Notes under the pieces: model-generated
Databases searched by the model: none
What the model was told of the DNA's origin: nothing
Seen by the model: only the letters and a program-made list of their open reading frames with translations
Part shown: one piece after another, positions 15,632-22,424 of the stretch
How positions within the stretch are numbered: the stretch's first letter is position 1
Layout of the letters: every line of letters starts with the position of its first letter
Program-made: the position numbers and the translations under genes
From: an uncultured Granulosicoccaceae bacterium
GTDB lineage: Bacteria > Pseudomonadota > Gammaproteobacteria > Granulosicoccales > Granulosicoccaceae
Direction of reading: 5' to 3'
Assembly (NCBI GenBank): GCA_937927895.1
Contig: CALGKA010000116.1
Span: 1 to 33,875 of the forward strand
DNA length: 33,875 bases

Positions 15632-16633
15632 GTGAAATTGTTAACGCCACAGTTTGCAGCTGTTTTAGTGCTGCTGTTGTTTTCTACACTAGGCAGCGTC
15701 AGTGCGCAGGATCGCCACGCGTTGGTAGTGGGGAATAGCAACTACGGTTCTGGCTTCGATTTAATCAATCCACGCAATGATGCCACGGCTATAGCCAGCA
15801 AGCTCAGTGATATTGGCTATAAGGTCTATAAGGGCGATGCACTCTATGACCTAAACCTGGATCAGTTCAATAGTGAGATAGATGGGTTTTTAAATGGCGT
15901 AAAAAATGGCGCATCGGTGCTTGTTTATTATGCAGGTCATGGTTCGGCAAGTGGCAACTCAAATTATCTAATCCCTATTTTGCCGCGTGGTGTTAAACTC
16001 AGGACTGATAGCGACATAAGAGATCGCTCTATTTCTATTGAAAGCATCTTAGAGCGAGTTGAGAGCAGCAACCCTGAAGGCGTTAATGTATTTTTTATTG
16101 ATGCCTGTCGCGATGCCCCTGTGAGCAACTCTCGCTCGATTAACTTAACCGGGCTCACCGCGCTGGATAGCCGTCGCCAGCCACGTGGTTCTTTCATAGG
16201 TTTCTCAACAGAGTACGGAAGAGTCGCAGAAGATGGCGTTGACTCAAAGTACAGTCCATTCGCAGAAGCTGTATTGAGTAACCTGGATAAAAAAGCAAGC
16301 GCGCCTATAGAGCTGTTTTACAAAGGTGTAAGTGAAGATGTATATAGCGCTACAGAGGGCAAACAGTACCCTATTCAAGAGCCAAAGATTCGAGGTGAGT
16401 ATTGTTTGGTTAAATGCGATTCACGAGTACCTTCCGGCAAACTAAATCCAGGTGTTCCAAATACAGAAGTAGCGAGTCCGACTACGAGTGCACAAGCATC
16501 GGAAGGTAAATCTACATCATTGAAGGTTGCAGGTGCGATCGCTGCAATATTGATCACTGGTTTATTAATATCGAGTGGTGATTCGGAACCGAATAACAAT
16601 TACTCGCTTACGCTGGTTCCACCTTCACGGTAA
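15632..16633 (+). CDS. Exported caspase-like protease (peptidase C14), second copy
   Basis: This is a tandem paralogue of the gene before it, very similar throughout the catalytic domain. GTG 15632 is chosen because GGGGA lies nine bases upstream and a clean signal peptide follows (KLLTPQFAAVLVLLLFST, cut after VSA); TTG 15590 is a longer alternative. With this start there are 333 residues. The dyad is intact: H103 in VYYAGHGSASGN and C159 in FFIDACRDAPVS. A C-terminal membrane helix (VAGAIAAILITGLLIS) precedes the tail YSLTLVPPSR, which matches the first copy's LTLxPPSR ending. The two copies differ most between catalytic domain and helix. It is probably cotranscribed, though 147 bases separate it from the first copy, the largest gap in the operon. 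Confidence 0.86.
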   Translation: MKLLTPQFAAVLVLLLFSTLGSVSAQDRHALVVGNSNYGSGFDLINPRNDATAIASKLSDIGYKVYKGDALYDLNLDQFNSEIDGFLNGVKNGASVLVYYAGHGSASGNSNYLIPILPRGVKLRTDSDIRDRSISIESILERVESSNPEGVNVFFIDACRDAPVSNSRSINLTGLTALDSRRQPRGSFIGFSTEYGRVAEDGVDSKYSPFAEAVLSNLDKKASAPIELFYKGVSEDVYSATEGKQYPIQEPKIRGEYCLVKCDSRVPSGKLNPGVPNTEVASPTTSAQASEGKSTSLKVAGAIAAILITGLLISSGDSEPNNNYSLTLVPPSR

Positions 16634-16641
16634 TTGAAATC

Positions 16642-17568
16642 ATGATAATTTTACGAACTCTGGTTAAATTGTTACTAACAGCAAGTTTGATTTCGTGTTC
16701 TGCTGATGATGACCGTTCGATGATAGAGATTTATCAGCCAGATTCCATCCGGCAAATACTTCAAATTGATAGCTCCAATCTAAAAGTCAATATTTCTGTT
16801 AATGGGCAAGCTGCGCAGACCTTTTATCTAGACGACGGGTTGGCGACAAATACCCTCTCAGTAACCGGTATTCTACCGGGCCAACAAAATGCAGTAACAA
16901 TTGTTTGGATTGAGGTGCTTGATGGTAGTGAAATTCGTCTGTCCCGGCAGCAGCAAGTATTTACTGCTAATGGTAATACTCTTATAGATGCGCAACATTT
17001 TTTTGGTCTTTACGATTACGACAATGATGGAATCTCAAATTTCGAAGAACGACAAGGGGGCTTTTGCGTTTGGCCCGATGAAGTTTGCGATGGCGAAGAT
17101 CTGCCAGATATAGGCGTTGCACAGCTCTCTAACTCAGAGAATCTACTCGCTAATGGAGATTTCACTGATGAAATTGACACTAGTTGGTTTTCTTCTGGTC
17201 TAAATACAGAAGTAGTAGCGGGTGAGTATTGCCTAACCTCTCCTGCTGAAGCAATACGAATAGAGAATGCCTATATTTTGCAAATGCCGTTAGTGTCGCT
17301 TGAAAGTGGTCGAGAGTATCATTACTCAATTCGAATAAAGGCTACCGCTGCGTCCAATATTGAAGTGACGGCTTTCACAGTAGTAGATGACACGTTTGGT
17401 GCTACGGTATTTGATGAACGTTATGTCGTATCTACAAACTACCGAACAATTAATATGCCTTATTCGGCAGCCGCCAGCCGTTCCAATGTTCGAGTCGGTG
17501 TAAAACTAGGTAGTAACTCTGGAGTGAGATTTTGTGTTGATAGCATAAGCCTATCGCTCGTCGATTAG
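16642..17568 (+). CDS. Lipoprotein with one EF-hand-like loop and a carbohydrate-binding-like domain, first copy
   Basis: This 308-residue protein has lipobox LISC with lipidated Cys19 followed by Ser, so the outer membrane is the likely site. The N-terminal part (about 30-125) looks like an Ig-type beta domain. A complete calcium loop DYDNDGISNFEE follows (D1, D3, D5, G6, E12), then a Cys-bounded motif CVWPDEVC. The C-terminal domain (about 165-308) begins SENLLANGDF, has a Trp soon after and ends VRFCVDSISLSLVD, a layout like CBM4/9-type jelly-roll carbohydrate-binding modules. It lies eight bases after the second caspase gene and next to its own paralogue. A surface ligand-binding or adhesion role in the sigma/caspase system is inferred. 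Confidence 0.75.
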   Translation: MIILRTLVKLLLTASLISCSADDDRSMIEIYQPDSIRQILQIDSSNLKVNISVNGQAAQTFYLDDGLATNTLSVTGILPGQQNAVTIVWIEVLDGSEIRLSRQQQVFTANGNTLIDAQHFFGLYDYDNDGISNFEERQGGFCVWPDEVCDGEDLPDIGVAQLSNSENLLANGDFTDEIDTSWFSSGLNTEVVAGEYCLTSPAEAIRIENAYILQMPLVSLESGREYHYSIRIKATAASNIEVTAFTVVDDTFGATVFDERYVVSTNYRTINMPYSAAASRSNVRVGVKLGSNSGVRFCVDSISLSLVD

Positions 17569-17599
17569 TTTTGTTGAATAGGTTACATGCGGCATAAAA

Positions 17600-18520
17600 A
17601 TGTTGATAAGTCTTAGATTAATATTCGTATTGCTATTTTCGTTTGGCTTGTTGTCGTGTTCCGCGAATGATGGGCAGTCGAGAATAGAGCTCCCTCAGCC
17701 TGATTCCATAAGGCAAGCGTTAGTCTACAACTCTAGTAATCTACAAGTACGAATCTCTATTAATGGAGGAGCTGACCAAACCTTTAACCTTGACGGTAGT
17801 GCAGCATCATCAGTAGTTTCTGTGTCTGGTATTCAGCCCGGTGAGGAGAATCAAATCTCTATTATTTGGGTTGAGCTTGTTGATGGGCAAGAGATTGAAA
17901 TATCAATGCAGCAGCAATCCTTTTTTGCAGATAACAACACTATAATTGATGCCCCGCATTCGTACAGTGCATTTGACTATGACGGCGATTCGATCTCAAA
18001 TTTCAATGAGCGTTTGGATGGTTCGTGTGTTTGGCAGGATGAGGTTTGCAGTAATGGTTTTCAAACTGAAACTCCATCAATAAATAACTCGGAGAACCTC
18101 TTATTAAATGGTGATTTCTCTATGGGTAATGACTTTAGTTGGTACTACTCTGGAGACAATCCGCAATTTTCACAGGGTGAGTTTTGTATTACTTCCCCCG
18201 TCAGTGCGGTTAACTATGAGAATTCGTACATAGGGCACACTGCACTTGTTTCAGTCGAAGGTGGTCGCCGCTATGTATTTTCGTTTAAAGTAAAGGCCAC
18301 TGCCTCTGCGCCAGCTCATGTGATTATCTTAACTAAGATGGATGATGAATTTGGTCAAGTACTCGATATCCGTCGTACAGTCTCCACCAGCTATCAGACT
18401 ATAGCCGTATCATATTCTCCTGTTATTGACCGCTCTAATCTGATATTCGCTGTAAACATCGGCGCCAATTCTGATGTCAGGTTTTGTTTCGATGATATGA
18501 GTTTGCTGGTTGTTGAGTAA
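17600..18520 (+). CDS. Lipoprotein with one EF-hand-like loop and a carbohydrate-binding-like domain, second copy
   Basis: This 306-residue paralogue has the same order as the preceding gene: lipobox LLSC (Cys20, then Ser), an N-terminal beta domain with QPDSIRQALVYNSSNLQVRI, a calcium loop DYDGDSISNFNE (G6 replaced by Ser), the motif CVWQDEVC, and a CBM4/9-like domain starting NSENLLLNGDF and ending VRFCFDDMSLLVVE. The conserved parts are the start of the mature chain, the calcium loop, the Cys motif and the domain ends; the middle has diverged. It is the last gene of the run, 31 bases after the first copy. No clear terminator follows its stop. The function is inferred from architecture only. 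Confidence 0.73.
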   Translation: MLISLRLIFVLLFSFGLLSCSANDGQSRIELPQPDSIRQALVYNSSNLQVRISINGGADQTFNLDGSAASSVVSVSGIQPGEENQISIIWVELVDGQEIEISMQQQSFFADNNTIIDAPHSYSAFDYDGDSISNFNERLDGSCVWQDEVCSNGFQTETPSINNSENLLLNGDFSMGNDFSWYYSGDNPQFSQGEFCITSPVSAVNYENSYIGHTALVSVEGGRRYVFSFKVKATASAPAHVIILTKMDDEFGQVLDIRRTVSTSYQTIAVSYSPVIDRSNLIFAVNIGANSDVRFCFDDMSLLVVE

Positions 18521-18852
18521 GGTTTTACATCTCGTTTCGCCCTTTTTTTTGCGAGTTCGAAACTCTAACGACGTATTGTGTACCGCTGGTCCAGGTTGCG
18601 CTTTCAGGCTACAGGCATGGCGTTTCTCCGTTGTAATATAGATTAGTTGCTGGTCACGTCCATAGATTTCCCCCTTAAGGTATGGCTGGAATAGTCGATT
18701 AAGCGATAAGGGTGAGAATAATTTGAAATTGGTAGCGTACTTCAAGGTGCTGAGAGTATTTGTAGGATTAAAAGCGGCGGTAGTAGTTTTGTTATAGATC
18801 TACGCTGTTATTGATGATTAGTGTTAGCACAGCTATTAATATGTTCGCGCAC
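18521..18852. other. Convergent intergenic region after the sigma/caspase operon
   Basis: No gene is supported in these 332 bases. There is a run of T near 18543-18550 soon after the last operon stop, without a stable hairpin before it, so termination of the operon may be Rho-dependent or may use the hairpin at 18860. A minus-strand open frame (18410-18745) has no recognisable domain and overlaps the lipoprotein gene, so it is not accepted. Confidence 0.4.
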
Positions 18853-18884
18853 AAAAAAAGGGGAAGATTGCGAGCATCTTCCCC
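18853..18884 (-). terminator. Rho-independent terminator of the TSP3/CBM9 lipoprotein gene
   Basis: On the minus strand a perfect 9-bp stem GGGGAAGAT/ATCTTCCCC (18876-18884 with 18860-18868, 7-base loop) is followed by seven T (read as A at 18853-18859). It lies 43 bases after the stop codon at 18928. On the plus strand only TTT follows, so it is mainly a minus-strand signal but could slow transcription from the caspase operon. Confidence 0.88.
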
Positions 18885-18927
18885 TTTAGCTGTAGCTATT
18901 GTTAAGTAGTAGTAAAGCTACCGGGTG

Positions 18928-20763
18928 CTACGGTACTAAAATAGCCTTGCCAAATAATGATGGGTTGACCCATGAGTTGTCACTACCCGAAGGTGCGTAC
19001 CATGCCCACTTGCTGTCGCGATCGCCACCGTCATCGTCATCGTTAATCTGTACGTCGAATCCAAACTGGCTGTTGGTGGTTAGACCAATAGAGTTCATAT
19101 CAATACGTATTTCGTAGTATGAATTGTTTCTCGCACTAGGATCGAATGCGTTGCTGTCGGCAACCATGCTAGTAGAAAATGTTGTTCGCATTGCGCTGGC
19201 TGAGCTGCTTCCAGAGGAAGAGTTGCCATTGAAGGTGTATACTTTTTGATAGTCATTGCTGTCATAAGCTTGTGCCGCTTCGTTGCCTACATCAAAGTAT
19301 ATTTCTATAGAGTCATCGTGCCATGGGTCGCTTGAATCGCTATGGCGCTCATAGAAAGGCTCGTTTTGAGCTTTGACCAAAATATATAAATACTGACCAT
19401 CGTGCATCGCGCGCCACGACCAGCCGTAACCTGTGCCGTCTTGTTCATCACCGGTATTGTCCAGTAATAGGTGGCGAGCATCGGTGTAGTTGCCTTTGTT
19501 GTCGCAGTGAACAGAGCTTGACCATTCTCTGTAACCATAAATACCATCGAGTGTTGGTGCGCTGGTAACACGTGGGATAATTACAAGGGCATTTTCTTGT
19601 CGGTCCGGAATACCATTGCCATCGTCATCTGAGTCTGCGTTGTTGCCAATGCCATCGCCATCTTGATCGACTGATTCATAACGATCTAATGGAAAAGCAT
19701 CTTCTATATCAGGTACGCCATCTGAGTCTGAATCCTCACGACCTGTAATATCAGCATTGAGTGGTTGTGGATCTGCCAAGTCATCGGTGTTGTCGTTGTC
19801 ATCGTCGGTATCAGCGTTGTTACCAATGCCGTCGTCGTCGGTATCTAGTGATTCTGAATCATCTAAGGGAAAGCGATCATTGATGTCATTGACACCGTCG
19901 TTGTCATCGTCATTATCGATCGCATCGCCTATACCGTCGCCGTCTGTATCAAAGGCACTTTGTGCGTCAAGCGGGTTAACATCGTTTTCGTCTGCAATGC
20001 CGTCGTTGTCGTCATCGGGATCTGCGTTATTGCCAATGCCATCGCCATCGGTATCAACCGACTCTGAATTGTCTCTGGGGAAGCGATCGAGGTTGTCATC
20101 GACACCGTCGTTGTCATCGTCTGGGTCACTGTTGTTGCCAAAGCCGTCGCTATCGGTGTCGACCGTTTCATTGGCGTTGTATGGGAACGCATCAAGGTTA
20201 TCGATAGTGCCGTCGTTGTCGTCGTCGGTATCTACTGAGTCTGGAATACCATCGTTATCATAGTCGCCATTGCGACCGGTAGGATCTGACCCGTCTTCGA
20301 GTTCTCTAATGTTTGAAAAGGAATCGCCGTCTGAGTCTATAGAAAGATCTATTAGTTCTTCGGGGATATAAACCGGTAGTGCGTTGCTGGATACCAGTAC
20401 TTGTGTCTGCGCTGTGCCAAGTAATAAGTTGTCAGATTCGCGACGAACAGAAATATGTATGGTGTGTTCAATGTTAAAAGGCAATTGGTAGCTTCCGGTG
20501 AAGGAGCCATCATTGCCGGTTAAGCTGCTTTGTTGGCCGCTGACTGTGCCCTGTACAATCAGGTTTTCATTGAGTGCGGTTATTCTTGGTGGTAGCTCTA
20601 CCTGTACAGATACATCGCTGGTTGCTGAAGATGCATCGTTAAGTAACGTTTGGCTGTCACCCGCGCCCCCACAAGCTGACAGTGTAAGAGCAGTGGCAAT
20701 TGCTGTCGATAACAGTAGTGGGGAGCTGATATGTCTCGTAAATCGATTAGTTGTTATGTCCAT
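18928..20763 (-). CDS. Lipoprotein with thrombospondin type 3 repeats and C-terminal CBM9 domain
   Basis: The 611-residue product has lipobox LSAC with lipidated Cys31, then GGAGDSQ. An N-terminal beta domain (about 50-130) is followed by an Asp-rich array (about 142-390) of TSP3-type calcium repeats with units such as DTDGDGIGNNADPDDDNDGI and spacers like NLDRFPRDNSESV. The C-terminal part (about 398-611) is a family 9 carbohydrate-binding module: SAPTLDGIYGYREWSSSV near the start, then YLYILVKAQNEPFY, DDSIEIYFDVGN and YEIRIDMNSIGL. It is probably a surface sugar-binding protein with a rigid calcium-loaded stalk. TTAGGAAAATG gives a good start. It has its own promoter with two operator palindromes and its own terminator. 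Confidence 0.88.
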   Translation of the reverse strand: MDITTNRFTRHISSPLLLSTAIATALTLSACGGAGDSQTLLNDASSATSDVSVQVELPPRITALNENLIVQGTVSGQQSSLTGNDGSFTGSYQLPFNIEHTIHISVRRESDNLLLGTAQTQVLVSSNALPVYIPEELIDLSIDSDGDSFSNIRELEDGSDPTGRNGDYDNDGIPDSVDTDDDNDGTIDNLDAFPYNANETVDTDSDGFGNNSDPDDDNDGVDDNLDRFPRDNSESVDTDGDGIGNNADPDDDNDGIADENDVNPLDAQSAFDTDGDGIGDAIDNDDDNDGVNDINDRFPLDDSESLDTDDDGIGNNADTDDDNDNTDDLADPQPLNADITGREDSDSDGVPDIEDAFPLDRYESVDQDGDGIGNNADSDDDGNGIPDRQENALVIIPRVTSAPTLDGIYGYREWSSSVHCDNKGNYTDARHLLLDNTGDEQDGTGYGWSWRAMHDGQYLYILVKAQNEPFYERHSDSSDPWHDDSIEIYFDVGNEAAQAYDSNDYQKVYTFNGNSSSGSSSASAMRTTFSTSMVADSNAFDPSARNNSYYEIRIDMNSIGLTTNSQFGFDVQINDDDDGGDRDSKWAWYAPSGSDNSWVNPSLFGKAILVP

Positions 20764-20798
20764 TTTCCTAACTCCAGTTCGGATAAATTGCTGATTAA

Positions 20799-20831
20799 TA
20801 TGTCATGACGGTAAAAGTATTATGTCATGAC
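20799..20831 (-). promoter_or_regulatory. Paired operator, two GTCATGAC palindromes 22 bp apart
   Basis: TATGTCATGAC occurs at 20799-20809 and again at 20821-20831, each containing the perfect palindrome GTCATGAC; the second extends to TGTCATGACA. Spacing is 22 bp, about two helical turns, so two dimers could bind the same face. One copy overlaps the -10, the other lies just after the expected transcription start, as for a repressor. The 10-base form also occurs at 3903-3912. Confidence 0.6.
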
Positions 20832-20846
20832 AGTTAGCAATGTCAA
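20819..20846 (-). promoter_or_regulatory. Sigma-70 promoter of the TSP3/CBM9 lipoprotein gene
   Basis: On the minus strand a perfect -35 TTGACA (20846-20841) and -10 CATAAT (20824-20819, five of six consensus bases) are 16 bases apart. The transcript would start near 20812, about 48 bases before ATG 20763. The GTCATGAC operators overlap the -10 and the start region. Confidence 0.72.
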
Positions 20847-20982
20847 GCATTGCTGTCTGGAGTGAGGTGTGAGTCGCTCTGATGGCTGTGAATGTTGGGA
20901 GGCTGGTACTGTTGAGATGTAGATTATTTTAAGACTGGTGACTGGAAGTGTCACAATTCGCCGGATAGGCGAGGGTTTTTAA

Positions 20983-21007
20983 GGGTGAGGCTGTTACAGC
21001 CTCACCC
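20983..21007 (-). terminator. Hairpin after the Gly-rich-linker lipoprotein gene
   Basis: A perfect 11-bp stem GGGTGAGGCTG/CAGCCTCACCC with a TTA loop lies 16 bases beyond the stop at 21024. On the minus strand the tail is TTAAAAA, not a T-run, so termination efficiency is uncertain; the position and strength of the stem still favour a terminator. Confidence 0.6.
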
Positions 21008-21023
21008 GCTATCGTTTTGCGAA

Positions 21024-22181
21024 TTAGTTTATTGGATCGTAGTCCAGTAGTACCCGGATGGTGGTAGCTTTTCCTGCGAACCGATTGGGGTAGGAAAGAG
21101 TCAGCTCAGAACCTGGGAGCAGATCGTCATTGTGCAGTTCTAAGTCGTTGTAAATTGGTACGCCATTATCTGTTAGTACGACCAATCTACTGCTACCTAG
21201 GTTGACTGCCTCGGGCGATTGGTTGGCAATAATCACCTCAATGGTATTGTCAGTGACTTGATAGCTTATCGGTTTAACGGATAATTGCGCAGTACTACCG
21301 GCTGTGCTTGCTGTGAGGTCCTGTACCTTGACGCCGGCCACTTGGTCCAATGTTATGTCCGTCCCAAGTAAGTCAGTTATATAGACAATCTCTCCAGGTG
21401 CAATACAGGTGTCTGTATAAATGCCACTGGGTGTCACACCTAGTGAACCATCTGCAAAGCCAAAGCTTAAAAGTCCTTCAGATACTACTGTGCCGTTAGC
21501 GTTGTATACGCTGATCTCACCGTGTTTTACAAAGCACTGAATATCAAATGAAGTGTTTTGCAGGTGCATGGTTAATGCAGCGGATCGACTACTGTAGCCT
21601 ACGTCGTGTGCTAGAACGTGTAACAGTTCAAAGCCCGTTGAGAAGCCTTCAGCGATAAAAGGTACCGACTTATAAAGATCAGCATTTGCAAAGCTGGCTG
21701 TACCCACCACAGGGCCAGATAATATGGCTGAATTGATAGCCGAAGAATACACATTGCCGCGACCGTTATCTGCGAACTCTGCGCTGAATGCCTGAGTTTC
21801 TGGAAAGACAATTGATGAACCTGCAGTCGTGTTGCTTCCCGTGTTGTCGTCGTTGGGAACAATGGAGTCTCCCGTTGATGTGTTACCTGTGGTATCAACG
21901 GGTGTTTGGGTTTGAGGTATTTGATCATCCAGGGTCTGCGGGGCCTGACCGCCGTTTGTGCCTGGCCAATAAGTAAGTTGATTGTTTTCATCGAAATATA
22001 CGCAACCAAAGGTGTTGATTTCATCAGCGGGGGTATCAACAAGTAAATAGGCGCAATTTTGTGCCTCGTCGAGCAGGCCATTGGCATTGTTGCTACCAGA
22101 GCCGCCACCGCTGCCACCACATGCAGCCAGTGTGATGGTGCCTATTACTGCGAGTAAATGTACTGGTTTATTGATCGACAT
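21024..22181 (-). CDS. Lipoprotein with Gly/Ser linker, unknown function
   Basis: ATG 22181 is preferred: GGAGG is correctly spaced in TGGAGGAAGGCATG, and a lipoprotein signal starts there (SINKPVHLLAVIGTITLAAC, Cys21), giving 385 residues. An upstream in-frame ATG at 22208 would add nine residues. The mature chain begins GGSGGGSGSNNANGLLDEAQ and has a Thr/Asp-rich low-complexity region (about 80-115, TQTPVDTTGNTSTGDS). A folded C-terminal part (about 120-385) has no family that can be recognised. A short Cys-containing segment NCAYLLVDTPADEINTFGCV lies near residues 42-61. It has its own promoter with a palindrome over the -10. Confidence 0.78.
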   Translation of the reverse strand: MSINKPVHLLAVIGTITLAACGGSGGGSGSNNANGLLDEAQNCAYLLVDTPADEINTFGCVYFDENNQLTYWPGTNGGQAPQTLDDQIPQTQTPVDTTGNTSTGDSIVPNDDNTGSNTTAGSSIVFPETQAFSAEFADNGRGNVYSSAINSAILSGPVVGTASFANADLYKSVPFIAEGFSTGFELLHVLAHDVGYSSRSAALTMHLQNTSFDIQCFVKHGEISVYNANGTVVSEGLLSFGFADGSLGVTPSGIYTDTCIAPGEIVYITDLLGTDITLDQVAGVKVQDLTASTAGSTAQLSVKPISYQVTDNTIEVIIANQSPEAVNLGSSRLVVLTDNGVPIYNDLELHNDDLLPGSELTLSYPNRFAGKATTIRVLLDYDPIN

Positions 22182-22203
22182 GCCTTCCTCCATTAAGTAA
22201 TTA

Positions 22204-22228
22204 GGCATTCGTGAGTGCCTCGAATGCC
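22204..22228 (-). repeat. Perfect inverted repeat in the leader of the Gly-linker lipoprotein gene
   Basis: GGCATTCG (22204-22211) and CGAATGCC (22221-22228) are perfect complements around a 9-base loop. The hairpin ends 23 bases before ATG 22181, inside the predicted 5' leader, where it could act as an RNA hairpin or as an operator. Confidence 0.5.
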
Positions 22229-22250
22229 AGCGGTTCTCTTGGTGAGACCT

Positions 22251-22287
22251 TAACGGGAAATATATCCCGTTATTAGTCGGAGCGCAA
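22251..22287 (-). promoter_or_regulatory. Promoter with palindromic operator centred on the -10
   Basis: On the minus strand -35 TTGCGC (22287-22282, three of six) and -10 TATATT (22264-22259, five of six) are 17 bases apart. The half-sites TAACGGGA (22251-22258) and TCCCGTTA (22265-22272) form a perfect 8-bp inverted repeat exactly flanking the -10. A repressor dimer bound there would occlude the -10. Confidence 0.55.
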
Positions 22288-22424
22288 GTCTAATGTGAAA
22301 TTTGAGATGGACGTGTGGAATTGAGCGGATAGCCGCCTGCACGGTTGGCATCAATTGGTCCACGTACATCATCTGAGCAGCTAGCCAAACTATCTTAAAA
22401 TCCCGCGATACTTATGTATCAGGC

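Noticed and set aside
18410..18745. Minus-strand frame of 111 codons at the end of the second EF-hand-loop lipoprotein gene
   Set aside because: It overlaps a well-supported gene and has no recognisable features.
19757..20263. Plus-strand frame with a Ser/Pro-rich product opposite the TSP3 repeats
   Set aside because: It is the antisense shadow of Asp-rich calcium repeats; the low-complexity product has no start signal.
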